A stretch of 64,000 nt of DNA from Pseudomonas rustica. Lineage in GTDB: Bacteria > Pseudomonadota > Gammaproteobacteria > Pseudomonadales > Pseudomonadaceae. The position numbers and the translations under genes were made by a program. This document shows, in pieces, positions 1 to 8,516 of the stretch. The DNA is taken from contig NZ_JAGYHF010000008.1 of assembly GCF_018336155.1 (NCBI RefSeq), positions 1 through 64,000 of the forward strand, read 5' to 3'. The notes under the pieces were generated by a model. The model was not told the DNA's origin, ran no database searches, and saw nothing but the letters and a program-made list of their open reading frames with translations. Every line of letters begins with the position of its first letter. The first letter of the stretch is position 1.

Positions 1-6
1 TGCGTT

Positions 7-70
7 GTGTCAGTCAATGTAATGCTGACTGACACGGCCTCTTCGCGAGCAAGCCCGCTCCCACAGGGGT
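7..70. repeat. Half of a REP doublet (GTGTCAGTC palindrome plus REP arm)
   Basis: GTGTCAGTC at 7-15 is mirrored by GACTGACAC at 27-35 and is followed by the REP arm CTTCGCGAGCAAGCCCGCTC at 41-60. The same arrangement, with both outer arms present, occurs at 40551-40646, so this looks like the right half of an element cut by the window edge. Confidence 0.8.
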
Positions 71-95
71 TATGTGTTGAGCGTTAGATCGAGAT

Positions 96-118
96 AAAGG
101 CACCGAAAGGTGCCTTTT
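96..118 (+). terminator. Intrinsic terminator of a gene left of the window
   Basis: AAAGGCACC (96-104), loop GAAA and GGTGCCTTT (109-117) form a perfect 9-bp stem with a GNRA-type loop, ending in a short T run. It lies before oxyR, so it most likely ends transcription entering from the left. Confidence 0.75.
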
Positions 119-237
119 GCATATCTGCCAGCGGCAAACCGACATTGCCCGGTGTCGCATGTCGCCCTCAGTCTGATAACGTGCGTCTATCGATTGCAGC
201 CGGTATGCTTGGCCCGCATCTTCATGGACGCTTTGCT

Positions 238-1167
238 ATGACCCTCACAGAATTACGCTACATCGTTACCCTCGCCCAAGAGCAGCATTTCGGCCACGCG
301 GCCGAGAAATGCCACGTCAGCCAGCCGACCCTGTCGGTGGGCGTGAAGAAACTTGAAGACGAACTCGGTGTGCTGATTTTCGAGCGCAGCAAGAGCGCCG
401 TGCGCGTGACCCCGGTCGGCGAAGGCATCGTCGCCCAGGCGCAGAAAGTTCTTGAGCAAGCCCAAGGCATCCGCGAACTGGCCCAGGCCGGCAAGAATCA
501 GCTGACCGCACCGCTGAAAGTCGGCGCGATCTACACCGTCGGCCCGTACCTGTTCCCGCACCTGATTCCACAACTGCACCGGGTCGCCCCGCAGATGCCG
601 TTGTACATTGAAGAAAACTTCACCCACGTGCTGCGCGACAAACTGCGCAACGGCGAACTCGACGCGATCATCATCGCCCTGCCGTTCAACGAAGCTGACG
701 TGCTGACCCTGCCGCTGTACGACGAGCCGTTCTACGTGCTCATGCCGGCCCAGCACCCGTGGACGAAAAAAGAAACCATCGACGCCGGCCTGCTCAACGA
801 CAAGAGCCTGCTGCTGCTCGGCGAAGGTCACTGCTTCCGCGATCAGGTGCTCGAAGCCTGCCCGACCCTGACCAAGGGAGGCGACGGCGCCAAGCACACC
901 ACGGTCGAATCCAGTTCGCTGGAAACCATTCGCCACATGGTTGCGTCCGGTCTGGGCATCTCGATCCTGCCGTTGTCGGCCGTCGACAGCCATCACTACG
1001 CCCCCGGCGTGATCGCAGTGCGTCCGCTGTCGCCACCGGTGCCGTTCCGCACCGTGGCCATCGCCTGGCGTGCGAGTTTCCCACGGCCGAAAGCCATCGA
1101 AATCCTCGCCGACTCCATTCGCCTGTGCTCGGTGGCCAAGCCAGCGACACCGGTTACGGCCGGTTAA
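238..1167 (+). CDS. oxyR: LysR-type hydrogen peroxide sensor OxyR
   Basis: Redox-sensing transcription activator of catalase and peroxidase genes. The frame is open from 145, but family alignment places the start at ATG 238 (MTLTELRYIVTLA), giving 309 residues, close to the usual 305-310. The N-terminal winged helix-turn-helix (about residues 1-65) contains FGHAAEKCHVSQPTLSVGVK. The peroxide-reactive cysteine pair is visible as HCFRDQVLEAC, two cysteines nine residues apart as in E. coli Cys199/Cys208. recG starts 9 bases downstream, as in other pseudomonads, so the two are probably co-transcribed. I saw no convincing OxyR operator upstream. Confidence 0.95.
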   Translation: MTLTELRYIVTLAQEQHFGHAAEKCHVSQPTLSVGVKKLEDELGVLIFERSKSAVRVTPVGEGIVAQAQKVLEQAQGIRELAQAGKNQLTAPLKVGAIYTVGPYLFPHLIPQLHRVAPQMPLYIEENFTHVLRDKLRNGELDAIIIALPFNEADVLTLPLYDEPFYVLMPAQHPWTKKETIDAGLLNDKSLLLLGEGHCFRDQVLEACPTLTKGGDGAKHTTVESSSLETIRHMVASGLGISILPLSAVDSHHYAPGVIAVRPLSPPVPFRTVAIAWRASFPRPKAIEILADSIRLCSVAKPATPVTAG

Positions 1168-1176
1168 GCGAGCGTC

Positions 1177-3252
1177 ATGACTGAGCTGTCGCAAGTGTCG
1201 GTGACGGCACTCAAGGGTGTCGGTGAAGCCATGGCCGAGAAATTGGCCAAGGTCGGTCTGGAGAATCTCCAGGACGTGTTGTTTCACCTGCCGCTGCGTT
1301 ATCAGGATCGCACCCGCGTGGTGCCGATCGGCCATTTGCGACCGGGTCAGGACGCCGTGGTCGAAGGCACCGTCAGCGGCGCCGACGTGGTCATGGGCCG
1401 CCGCCGCAGCCTCGTCGTGCGCATGCAGGATGGCACCGGCGGGCTAAGTCTGCGCTTCTACCATTTCAGCAACGCGCAGAAAGAAGGCCTCAAGCGCGGC
1501 ACGCGGATTCGCTGCTACGGCGAAGCCCGGCCCGGCGCCTCAGGGCTGGAAATCTACCACCCGGAATATCGCGCGATCACCGGCGACGAACCACCGCCGG
1601 TGGATGAAACCCTGACCCCGGTTTATCCGCTGACCGAAGGCCTGACCCAAGCGCGTCTGCGTCAGCTGTGCATGCAGACGCTGACCATGCTCAAGCCCGA
1701 CACCCTGCCCGACTGGCTGCCGACCGAACTGGCGCGCGACTATCAACTGGCGCCGCTGGCCGACGCGATCCGCTACCTGCACAACCCGCCCGCCGATGCC
1801 GACGTCGACGAACTCGCACTCGGTCATCACTGGGCGCAGCATCGTCTGGCCTTCGAAGAGCTGCTGACGCATCAACTGTCGCAACAACGTCTGCGCGAAA
1901 GCATGCGCTCCTTGCGCGCGCCGGCGATGCCGAAAGCGAAAAAGCTGCCGCCGAAATATCTGGCGAATCTTGGCTTCAACCCGACCGGCGCCCAGCAGCG
2001 CGTCGGCAACGAAATCGCCTACGACCTCAGTCAGCACGAACCGATGCTGCGGCTGATTCAGGGTGACGTCGGCGCGGGTAAAACCGTGGTCGCCGCCCTC
2101 GCCGCTCTGCAAGCGCTGGAAGCCGGTTATCAAGTCGCGCTGATGGCGCCGACCGAGATTCTCGCCGAACAACACTTCATCACCTTCAAACGCTGGCTCG
2201 AACCGCTGGGCATCGAAGTGGCGTGGCTGGCCGGCAAGCTCAAAGGCAAGAACCGCGTCGCCGCGCTGGAACAGATCGCCAGCGGCACGCCGATGGTGGT
2301 CGGCACCCACGCGCTGTTCCAGGACGAAGTGAAATTCAAGAATCTGGCGCTGGTGATCATCGACGAACAGCATCGCTTCGGTGTGCAGCAACGTCTGGCG
2401 CTGCGGCAGAAAGGCGTCGGTGGACGCATGTGTCCGCATCAACTGATCATGACCGCGACACCAATTCCACGGACGCTGGCGATGAGCGCTTACGCCGACC
2501 TCGACACCTCGATCCTCGACGAGTTGCCGCCGGGTCGAACCCCGGTCAACACCGTGCTGGTCACCGACACCCGCCGCGTCGAAGTCATCGAACGCGTGCG
2601 CGGTGCCTGCGCCGAGGGCCGTCAGGCCTATTGGGTGTGCACGCTGATCGAAGAGTCGGAAGAGCTGACCTGTCAGGCCGCCGAAACCACTTTTGAAGAT
2701 CTCACCCTCGCCCTCGGCGAGTTGAAAGTCGGGCTGATTCACGGGCGCATGAAACCCGTCGAGAAGGCCGCAGTCATGGCCGAGTTCAAGGCCGGTAACC
2801 TGCAACTGCTGGTCGCGACCACGGTGATCGAAGTCGGTGTAGACGTACCCAACGCCAGCCTGATGATCATCGAAAACCCCGAGCGCCTCGGCCTCGCGCA
2901 ACTGCACCAGTTACGCGGCCGTGTCGGTCGGGGCAGCGCCGCCAGCCATTGCGTGCTGCTTTACCATCCGCCGCTGTCGCAGATCGGTCGCCAGCGTCTG
3001 GGCATCATGCGTGAGACCAACGACGGTTTCGTCATCGCCGAAAAAGACCTCGAACTGCGCGGCCCCGGTGAAATGCTCGGCACCCGCCAGACCGGATTGC
3101 TGCAATTCAAGGTTGCCGACCTGATGCGCGACGCCGACTTGTTGCCCGCCGTCCGCGACGCTGCGCAAGCGCTGCTGGAACGCTGGCCGACCCACGTCAG
3201 CCCGTTGCTTGACCGCTGGTTGCGCCACGGGCAGCAATACGGCCAAGTGTGA
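1177..3252 (+). CDS. recG: ATP-dependent DNA helicase RecG
   Basis: Branched-DNA translocase that regresses stalled replication forks and processes Holliday junctions. Full length at 691 residues. The N-terminal wedge/OB-fold part spans about residues 1-250. The helicase core shows Walker A GDVGAGKTVVA, Walker B/DEQH box (IIDEQHRFG), motif III TATPIPRT, and the late QLRGRVGRG motif typical of RecG/Mfd enzymes. It starts 9 bases after the oxyR stop. Confidence 0.97.
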   Translation: MTELSQVSVTALKGVGEAMAEKLAKVGLENLQDVLFHLPLRYQDRTRVVPIGHLRPGQDAVVEGTVSGADVVMGRRRSLVVRMQDGTGGLSLRFYHFSNAQKEGLKRGTRIRCYGEARPGASGLEIYHPEYRAITGDEPPPVDETLTPVYPLTEGLTQARLRQLCMQTLTMLKPDTLPDWLPTELARDYQLAPLADAIRYLHNPPADADVDELALGHHWAQHRLAFEELLTHQLSQQRLRESMRSLRAPAMPKAKKLPPKYLANLGFNPTGAQQRVGNEIAYDLSQHEPMLRLIQGDVGAGKTVVAALAALQALEAGYQVALMAPTEILAEQHFITFKRWLEPLGIEVAWLAGKLKGKNRVAALEQIASGTPMVVGTHALFQDEVKFKNLALVIIDEQHRFGVQQRLALRQKGVGGRMCPHQLIMTATPIPRTLAMSAYADLDTSILDELPPGRTPVNTVLVTDTRRVEVIERVRGACAEGRQAYWVCTLIEESEELTCQAAETTFEDLTLALGELKVGLIHGRMKPVEKAAVMAEFKAGNLQLLVATTVIEVGVDVPNASLMIIENPERLGLAQLHQLRGRVGRGSAASHCVLLYHPPLSQIGRQRLGIMRETNDGFVIAEKDLELRGPGEMLGTRQTGLLQFKVADLMRDADLLPAVRDAAQALLERWPTHVSPLLDRWLRHGQQYGQV

Positions 3253-3331
3253 GCACCGTCGCAGTTTCTGACAGCTCGTTCTGACCAAGCTGGTTATACT
3301 CCTGCCATTGTTTCAAAAACGGATACAGACC

Positions 3332-4732
3332 ATGACCGAAGCCGCTCTCGCCCCCGAATCCCCGCACGCGCCGTCTGTCATTCGGCTGCTGCTGGACAAG
3401 CTCGGGATCGCCTACGAAGAAGTGCTCGACCACCACGGCCTCAATGCCTCGCGCAAGGTACAAGCCGTGTTGCTGGACGACGCTGTCGGCGCGCTGATGG
3501 TGCTGTTTCCGCAGAGCCAGTTGCTCGACCTCAATCGCCTCGCCGAACTGACGGGCCGTCGCCTGACCGCCGTGTCGACCGAGCGCCTGCAAAAGATGCT
3601 CGGCAAACACAGCCTGAGCCTGCTGCCAGGCCTGCCGGCACTGACCAGTTCGCCGTGCCTCTACGAAGAAAGCCTGCTGCGCGAGCCGAAGCTGCTGATC
3701 AACTCCGGTGAGCCGGGCGTGTTGCTGGAAATCACCAGCGAAGCCTTCAAAAGCATGCTGACCAAGGCCAGCGCCGCCAACTTCGGCGAAGCGCTGAACA
3801 GCATCCGCCCGAACCTCGACCGCCCGGACGATGACCGCGAGGAAATCACCCAGGCCGTGCAAGCGTTTACCGCACGGCGCATTCAGCAGCGCCTGGAAGC
3901 GACCATCGAGATTCCGCCGCTGGCCGAAACCGCGCAAAAAATCATCAAGCTGCGCGTCGACCCGAACGCGACCATCGACGACATCACCGGCGTGGTTGAA
4001 ACCGACCCGGCGCTGGCCGCACAAGTGGTGAGCTGGGCGGCGTCGCCGTACTACGCCTCGCCGGGCAAGATTCGCTCGGTAGAAGACGCGATCGTCCGCG
4101 TGCTCGGTTTCGATCTGGTGATCAACCTCGCGCTGGGTCTGGCCCTCGGCAAGACCCTGAGCCTGCCAAAAGACCATCCGCAACACTCGACGCCGTACTG
4201 GCAGCAGTCGATCTACACCGCCGCCGTCATCGAAGGCCTGACCCGCGCCATGCCGCGTGCCCAGCGCCCGGAAGCCGGCCTGACCTACCTCGCCGGTCTG
4301 CTGCACAACTTTGGTTATCTGCTGCTGGCCCACGTGTTCCCGCCGCACTTCTCGCTGATCTGCCGCCACTTGGAGGTCAACCCGCACCTGTGCCACAGCT
4401 ACATCGAGCAACACCTGCTCGGTATCAGCCGTGAACAGATCGGCTCGTGGCTGATGCGCTACTGGGACATGCCGGACGAACTGGCCACCGCGCTGCGCTT
4501 CCAGCACGATCCGAGCTACGACGGCGCCTACGCCGAATACCCGAACCTTGTCTGCTTGGCGGTGCGCCTGCTGCGTGGACGCGGGATTGGCTCGGGCCCG
4601 GATGAAGACATTCCAGACGCCCTGCTCGAACGCGTTGGCCTGACCCGCGAAAAAGCCAACGACGTCGTCAGCAAAGTCCTCGAAGCCGAAGTCCTGCTGC
4701 GCGAACTGGCGTCGCAATTCAGCCAGGGCTAA
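3332..4732 (+). CDS. YbaK-like plus HDOD domain signalling protein
   Basis: 466 residues from ATG 3332, chosen over an upstream TTG at 3308 because the conserved sequence begins at MTEAALAPE. Residues about 10-150 resemble the YbaK/prolyl-tRNA deacylase fold (VIRLLLDKLGIAYEEV and a late GEPGVLLEI). Residues about 195-400 form an HDOD domain (IPPLAETAQKIIKL; LAGLLHNFGYLLLAHVFP), a degenerate HD fold used as a scaffold in bacterial signalling. An HDOD gene follows recG in P. aeruginosa as well (PA5346, from memory). The true function is not known. The YbaK-like half may bind a small ligand rather than edit tRNA. Confidence 0.8.
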   Translation: MTEAALAPESPHAPSVIRLLLDKLGIAYEEVLDHHGLNASRKVQAVLLDDAVGALMVLFPQSQLLDLNRLAELTGRRLTAVSTERLQKMLGKHSLSLLPGLPALTSSPCLYEESLLREPKLLINSGEPGVLLEITSEAFKSMLTKASAANFGEALNSIRPNLDRPDDDREEITQAVQAFTARRIQQRLEATIEIPPLAETAQKIIKLRVDPNATIDDITGVVETDPALAAQVVSWAASPYYASPGKIRSVEDAIVRVLGFDLVINLALGLALGKTLSLPKDHPQHSTPYWQQSIYTAAVIEGLTRAMPRAQRPEAGLTYLAGLLHNFGYLLLAHVFPPHFSLICRHLEVNPHLCHSYIEQHLLGISREQIGSWLMRYWDMPDELATALRFQHDPSYDGAYAEYPNLVCLAVRLLRGRGIGSGPDEDIPDALLERVGLTREKANDVVSKVLEAEVLLRELASQFSQG

Positions 4733-4741
4733 AACAAAACA

Positions 4742-4880
4742 GGCCCGCTCCCCCAAGGATTTACACAATCCCCCTGTGGGAGCGAGCCTGCTCGCGAAGA
4801 ATCCAACTCAATCTATCAGACCGCCCCTGATCGTTCCCACGCTCCGCGTGGGAATGCATCCCGTGACGCTCCGCGTCACC
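4742..4880. repeat. REP element followed by a GTTCCCACGC-type palindrome
   Basis: Two repeat families lie side by side. At 4775-4799 is the REP arm CTGTGGGAGCGAGCCTGCTC with its partial mirror at 4742-4752. At 4829-4880 is GATCGTTCCCACGCTCCGCG followed by a second CGCTCCGCG arm. The second type recurs at 5414 and 54379. Confidence 0.8.
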
Positions 4881-4886
4881 AAAGGC

Positions 4887-5270
4887 TCAAGCCTTAGGCT
4901 TAGCCTTCCTCGGCACTAAATACTTCATCAACCCCTGAAACCACATCACCAGCGCCGGATTGCCCTTCAGCTGAATCGACTTGTCCTGAATCCCCTGCAT
5001 AAACGCCAGCTGCTTGTTCTTCGCCTGCATCGTGGCAAAGCCATAACCGGCATCTTTAAACGCAATCGCAAACGCCGGCTCTGCCACCACGCCAGACTTG
5101 CTGGTGATGCGCTGATCCTTGACCACGAAATGCCGCGCCACTTTCCCATCCAGCGTCTGCAGCTGAAAGACCAGATCCTTGTCACCCAACTGCTGCTGGA
5201 ACGCAGGATTTGTCCGGCTGGCCTTACCCATCAACAGACCCAGCATCCACAGAAGAAAACGAAATTTCAT
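4887..5270 (-). CDS. Small SCP2 sterol-carrier-like protein
   Basis: 127 residues from ATG 5270, which has GAGG eight bases upstream; an in-frame GTG at 5276 is less well placed. A short hydrophobic N-terminus (MKFRFLLWMLGLLMG) is followed by a pattern like the SCP2 lipid-binding fold: VFQLQTLDGKVARHF, a central FAIAFKDAGYGFATM, and near the end AFMQGIQDKSIQLKG. The family binds hydrophobic ligands. No specific substrate is suggested by context, because the gene stands alone between two repeat clusters. The family call is from pattern only. Confidence 0.65.
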   Translation of the reverse strand: MKFRFLLWMLGLLMGKASRTNPAFQQQLGDKDLVFQLQTLDGKVARHFVVKDQRITSKSGVVAEPAFAIAFKDAGYGFATMQAKNKQLAFMQGIQDKSIQLKGNPALVMWFQGLMKYLVPRKAKPKA

Positions 5271-5413
5271 GCGCACAGCCTCAAAAGGAAAATGAACGGC
5301 CGGGGCAGTGTAAGGGATTCGGACGATAACGCCAGTATCTGACGCTGTTGGAAGATGATGCAGACCATTTCCCGCACGATGACCGCCAAGTCACGATTCC
5401 CAACCCCGCCAAT

Positions 5414-5537
5414 GATCGTTCCCATGCTCCGCGTGGGAATGCCTCCCGAGACGCTCCGCGTCTCACCCTTCACCTTTCCTACACCTGTTGAAACACAACC
5501 CTGTAGGAGCTGCCGAAGGCTGCGATCTTTTGATCTT
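5414..5537. repeat. Repeat cluster in a 433-base gene-free stretch
   Basis: The region 5271-5703 holds no credible gene. It contains GATCGTTCCCATGCTCCGCG from 5414 with a second CGCTCCGCG arm to 5466, and a single CTGTAGGAGCTGCCGAAGGC element with GCGATCTTTTGATC at 5501-5537. The last family also occurs at 53123 and 57542. A promoter for the DUF6124 gene is presumably present but I could not single one out. Confidence 0.75.
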
Positions 5538-5703
5538 CCCCCCTGCAACTCCTTAGGAAATTTCCCGCAAAGCACGGCGGCATGCGTGAACCAGGCGAGT
5601 TGAAGGTTCATCGTTAACCTAAATCCGTCACCGCAAAATCAGTGACCGGATGTGCAAGTCCGAACTTCGGAGCAACTTTTTCCAACTCCAGAGGATTTAC
5701 CCG

Positions 5704-6069
5704 ATGACTCCTTCACCACACGAAGCCCCAGCAGCTACCACCCCATCCGACCCCGCAGATGAAGTAACCCTCGACAAAGAAGCCGCCGAACGCGCCTTCG
5801 CTCACTACTTCCCCGCACACCCCAAAAAACCGCCTAAACGCCGCGAAGGTAGCCTCTTTAACATCTGCGACGATGTCGACACCGAAGCCCTGCTGGCCAA
5901 CGCATCGGAAGACCTGCTATCCATCAGCGCCATCGCCGCAGATCTGGCCGATGACATCGACGGATCACGCCGGTCAGTTGCCTTGGCGCTGAGCAGAATG
6001 GCGGGTGGGGTGCATTTGATGGTGGAGGGAGCGCTGGATAACATTGAGGCGCGGGCTGCAGCGGGTTAG
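5704..6069 (+). CDS. DUF6124 family protein
   Basis: 121 residues from ATG 5704, preceded by AGAGG nine bases upstream; the frame is open from 5650 but lacks a ribosome site there. The N-terminus is rich in Pro, Ala and Thr. The conserved part has SLFNICDDVDTEALLANASE and a helical stretch (DLLSISAIAADLADDIDGS) that reads like a small helical bundle. No signal peptide or membrane segment. Small proteins of this type are common in Pseudomonas and have no known function. A strong terminator follows 21 bases after the stop. Confidence 0.75.
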   Translation: MTPSPHEAPAATTPSDPADEVTLDKEAAERAFAHYFPAHPKKPPKRREGSLFNICDDVDTEALLANASEDLLSISAIAADLADDIDGSRRSVALALSRMAGGVHLMVEGALDNIEARAAAG

Positions 6070-6090
6070 GCAACTGCAGTATTTCGAGAC

Positions 6091-6121
6091 AAAAAGGGGG
6101 ACGCTAAGTCCCCCCTTTTTT
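6091..6121 (+). terminator. Intrinsic terminator after the DUF6124 gene
   Basis: GGGGGAC (6096-6102), loop GCTAA and GTCCCCC (6108-6114), flanked by A5 on the left and T7 on the right. It is strong on the plus strand. Its A tract could also make it work for transcripts reading leftward. Confidence 0.9.
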
Positions 6122-6194
6122 CAGCTGTCTTTTGATAAATCCTTGGCAAAAAAAAGCTGCCGATAAGAACAGCTCTTTCGAGAATCCGCTAACT

Positions 6195-6356
6195 TCAGCC
6201 AGCCAGTCGACCGACAGGCTCAAAATCAGCGCCTTTAGACAGTGCTACATCCAGAAATCGGCTGGGCTTATTGGAGCGATTGGCCAGAACTTCGCGAGCT
6301 TCGCCCTTTAACCGAGAAGCCATCATAGGCTTAGATTCATGTTTAGACTTTTGCAT
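6195..6356 (-). CDS. Hypothetical 53-residue protein
   Basis: The frame is open from 6422, but ATG 6356 has a good ribosome site (AGGGA six bases upstream). The product is basic and hydrophilic: MQKSKHESKPMMASRLKG near the start and a C-terminus GADFEPVGRLAG, with no signal or membrane segment. It resembles no family I know. It sits between the DUF6124 terminator and the T6SS cargo genes. It may not be a real gene. Confidence 0.4.
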   Translation of the reverse strand: MQKSKHESKPMMASRLKGEAREVLANRSNKPSRFLDVALSKGADFEPVGRLAG

Positions 6357-6509
6357 GGAATCCCTGCGGATATCGAGATTTGACTGGATAGTAGAGGCGC
6401 GTCTCCCCGAATAACAAGTCAAGAATAAAGGAATATTGAATCTTTTTTCGTTAGCGGAGAGATGAACAAAACGCAGCAGAAATCACAGAAAACGCTTTTA
6501 AACCAGCCA

Positions 6510-7487
6510 TTACATCAACGATTGTGCGTCACCCGATTCTGCAGCACACACAAAAATTTCCAGCGACGCTTCAATCAACTCCACACTCAGCGCGTATTGC
6601 TCAAGAAACCCCAATCCACCTAGCGCTTCGGCATGCTGATAACAAAAATTCTCGGCGCGGCTCATTCCCGGGTTATCTGTTGCGACAAGATCCTTCTCAC
6701 TGATCGACCAATCCTCAACCCCCTCAAGCACCCAGCACGCCTGACGAGAGAAGTTGAAGATTTTCACATTGCTGTTACCCGCTCGCTTATCCACCACGTT
6801 GACGTGACTGTCATCGACTTCTTCGATTTCGACTCCTGGTGTCTTGCCGGGCGTGATTGCAGCCATCAGCGGATAGGTGAAAGTAGTTCCACTGACACCT
6901 GAGGTCGAAGGCTCAAAGGTAATTTGATCCTTCCCAACTACCGGTTTCAACACCAGCGACTTGACTGTCATCGCAGTGAGACGGCGTTGTGATTCGCGGT
7001 TGGCGGAAAACGCCGTCAGGAAAGGCGCGAACTCCTCCGAGGGGCAACCGTCGCTGGTTGGCGCCGTCGAAGCGCTCTTGTCTGATGCAAGCTCAGGGAC
7101 AATCTTGTCCAGATATGCCGAGCGCTCACGACTCATTCTGGCGATGCACGAGTTAACTGCGAACACATGCGCCGGCATCCCCGTCTCGATCTCGAATGCC
7201 TCCAAAGGGCAGTTCGCATCGCGCAATTTCAACCACGCACGCTGCGACTCTTTAACCTTCGCCGCGTATTCCGCGCCCAACACCGGATCTGCTCGATAGC
7301 CAGATTCAAGTCGCGCCATCAATTGCTTGTAGCTGACATTCAACTGCGCATCAGCAGCCTTCTTCGCCGCCTCCGAGCAGGGCACCATTTCCAGACTTGA
7401 GGTGACATGGCTGCAGTCGTCCTGCGCATAGACTGCTGAAATTGGCAGCAGCAATGCGGCTAGTAGGGTAATAACGAAATGCTTCAC
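6510..7487 (-). CDS. Secreted LprI-like (DUF1311) protein, candidate T6SS immunity factor
   Basis: 325 residues from GTG 7487, which has AAGGA eight bases upstream; the frame continues upstream to 7571 without a good site. A clear signal peptide (KHFVITLLAALLLPISAVYA) is followed by an LprI/DUF1311-type region at about residues 22-140 with its hallmark SQRAWLKLRDANCPLEA and paired cysteines. LprI proteins inhibit lysozyme in other bacteria. The C-terminal 170 residues are unrecognised. The gene is the last of a leftward series after vgrG and a lysozyme-like effector, so a protective role in the periplasm is a reasonable inference. It is separated from the previous gene by 144 bases. Confidence 0.65.
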   Translation of the reverse strand: MKHFVITLLAALLLPISAVYAQDDCSHVTSSLEMVPCSEAAKKAADAQLNVSYKQLMARLESGYRADPVLGAEYAAKVKESQRAWLKLRDANCPLEAFEIETGMPAHVFAVNSCIARMSRERSAYLDKIVPELASDKSASTAPTSDGCPSEEFAPFLTAFSANRESQRRLTAMTVKSLVLKPVVGKDQITFEPSTSGVSGTTFTYPLMAAITPGKTPGVEIEEVDDSHVNVVDKRAGNSNVKIFNFSRQACWVLEGVEDWSISEKDLVATDNPGMSRAENFCYQHAEALGGLGFLEQYALSVELIEASLEIFVCAAESGDAQSLM

Positions 7488-7631
7488 TGCATTTATCCTT
7501 GAGTCATTCAGGCTTACACCTTCCGCCCCTGCTTCACAGGGGCCTAAATGTTCTCTTTTACGCTCGCACACTTACTCCCGCCTAAAAGGCTTCTTACTTT
7601 CAATTAATTAGATCCGAACCTACTCACACCA

Positions 7632-8516
7632 TTATTTAACTCTCTCGATTGCTCTAGAAGGAATTAGGCGTTCTTTACCTTGACTCCTCATCGCAGCGAT
7701 ATAATCCCGATAGTACTGCTTCGACTTCACCTTGGCACTGCTCCACAATACATCAGCAATGTTGAGCTTGAGAACCACGCGCTCGGGCGAAACGGCTTCA
7801 ACCTTAGAAAGCAAAGAATAAGCAAGCTCGTCAGAGCCAGCTTCTCCCAGAGCAAAGCCAAAATCATTATAGATTCCGGAGTTAACTTTCGTCATCGGAT
7901 ATTCTCTAAACAACGAGTTAAGTCTCTCTTGCGTCAAATAAGATTTCAGAGCTTCATAATCTTTATCTTTCAGCCTTGCTATAACGATCTCATGAGACAA
8001 CTCCAGAGAGTCATGACTAGCTCCGCGAGCAATCTCCTTTAGCTTCTTCGAGGCAAGCGCTCGTGTTGAATACCAAAAATAATCAACGCCCCCTTCTTCT
8101 AGGCTTCCTTCATACCCAGAAATAGATGAAGCAAGCTTTTTGTTATTCACTAGGGTTCGTAATTCCTTATCGCTATAGACGTAGGAAACAAAATCCGTCC
8201 CTTTTAAATTAACCCCTGGATGCATAACAGCCCAGCTACACGTAAATACAAAAAATGTGTTTCCCGCGCTCACCGTGTAAGCATCATGCAACTGTGCGTC
8301 TCCACCCTCATGCTCGCAAACATCTGGAAATTCAGTACTTCCTTTCCCCGCTACAAGCAACTCGCCGTGGAGTGTTTGATTCCCCTCTGAACCTACATAA
8401 TAAAATCTGGCGCTTTGAGACAAGCCAAAAACAGGATCGAGGCTAACTATTTTCTCATCAGCAGTTACAGACATAACAGGAAAAACAAGCGACATTACCA
8501 ATAATACAAATTTCAT
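7632..8516 (-). CDS. Secreted protein of unknown family, likely effector immunity protein
   Basis: 294 residues with a signal peptide (MKFVLLVMSLVFPVMSVTA). The mature part matches no family I can name. It has an N-terminal beta-rich look (SQSARFYYVGSEGNQTLHG) and a C-terminal helical part (IARLKDKDYEALKSYLTQE). Its ATG overlaps the stop of the GH19 effector gene in an ATGA, so the two are translationally coupled. That position and the export signal are the usual marks of an immunity protein against a periplasm-acting T6SS toxin. The base composition is visibly richer in A and T than the structural T6SS genes. Confidence 0.65.
   Translation of the reverse strand: MKFVLLVMSLVFPVMSVTADEKIVSLDPVFGLSQSARFYYVGSEGNQTLHGELLVAGKGSTEFPDVCEHEGGDAQLHDAYTVSAGNTFFVFTCSWAVMHPGVNLKGTDFVSYVYSDKELRTLVNNKKLASSISGYEGSLEEGGVDYFWYSTRALASKKLKEIARGASHDSLELSHEIVIARLKDKDYEALKSYLTQERLNSLFREYPMTKVNSGIYNDFGFALGEAGSDELAYSLLSKVEAVSPERVVLKLNIADVLWSSAKVKSKQYYRDYIAAMRSQGKERLIPSRAIERVK

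Noticed and set aside
145..237. Upstream extension of oxyR to 145
   Set aside because: Adds 31 residues not found in OxyR proteins; the conserved sequence begins at ATG 238.
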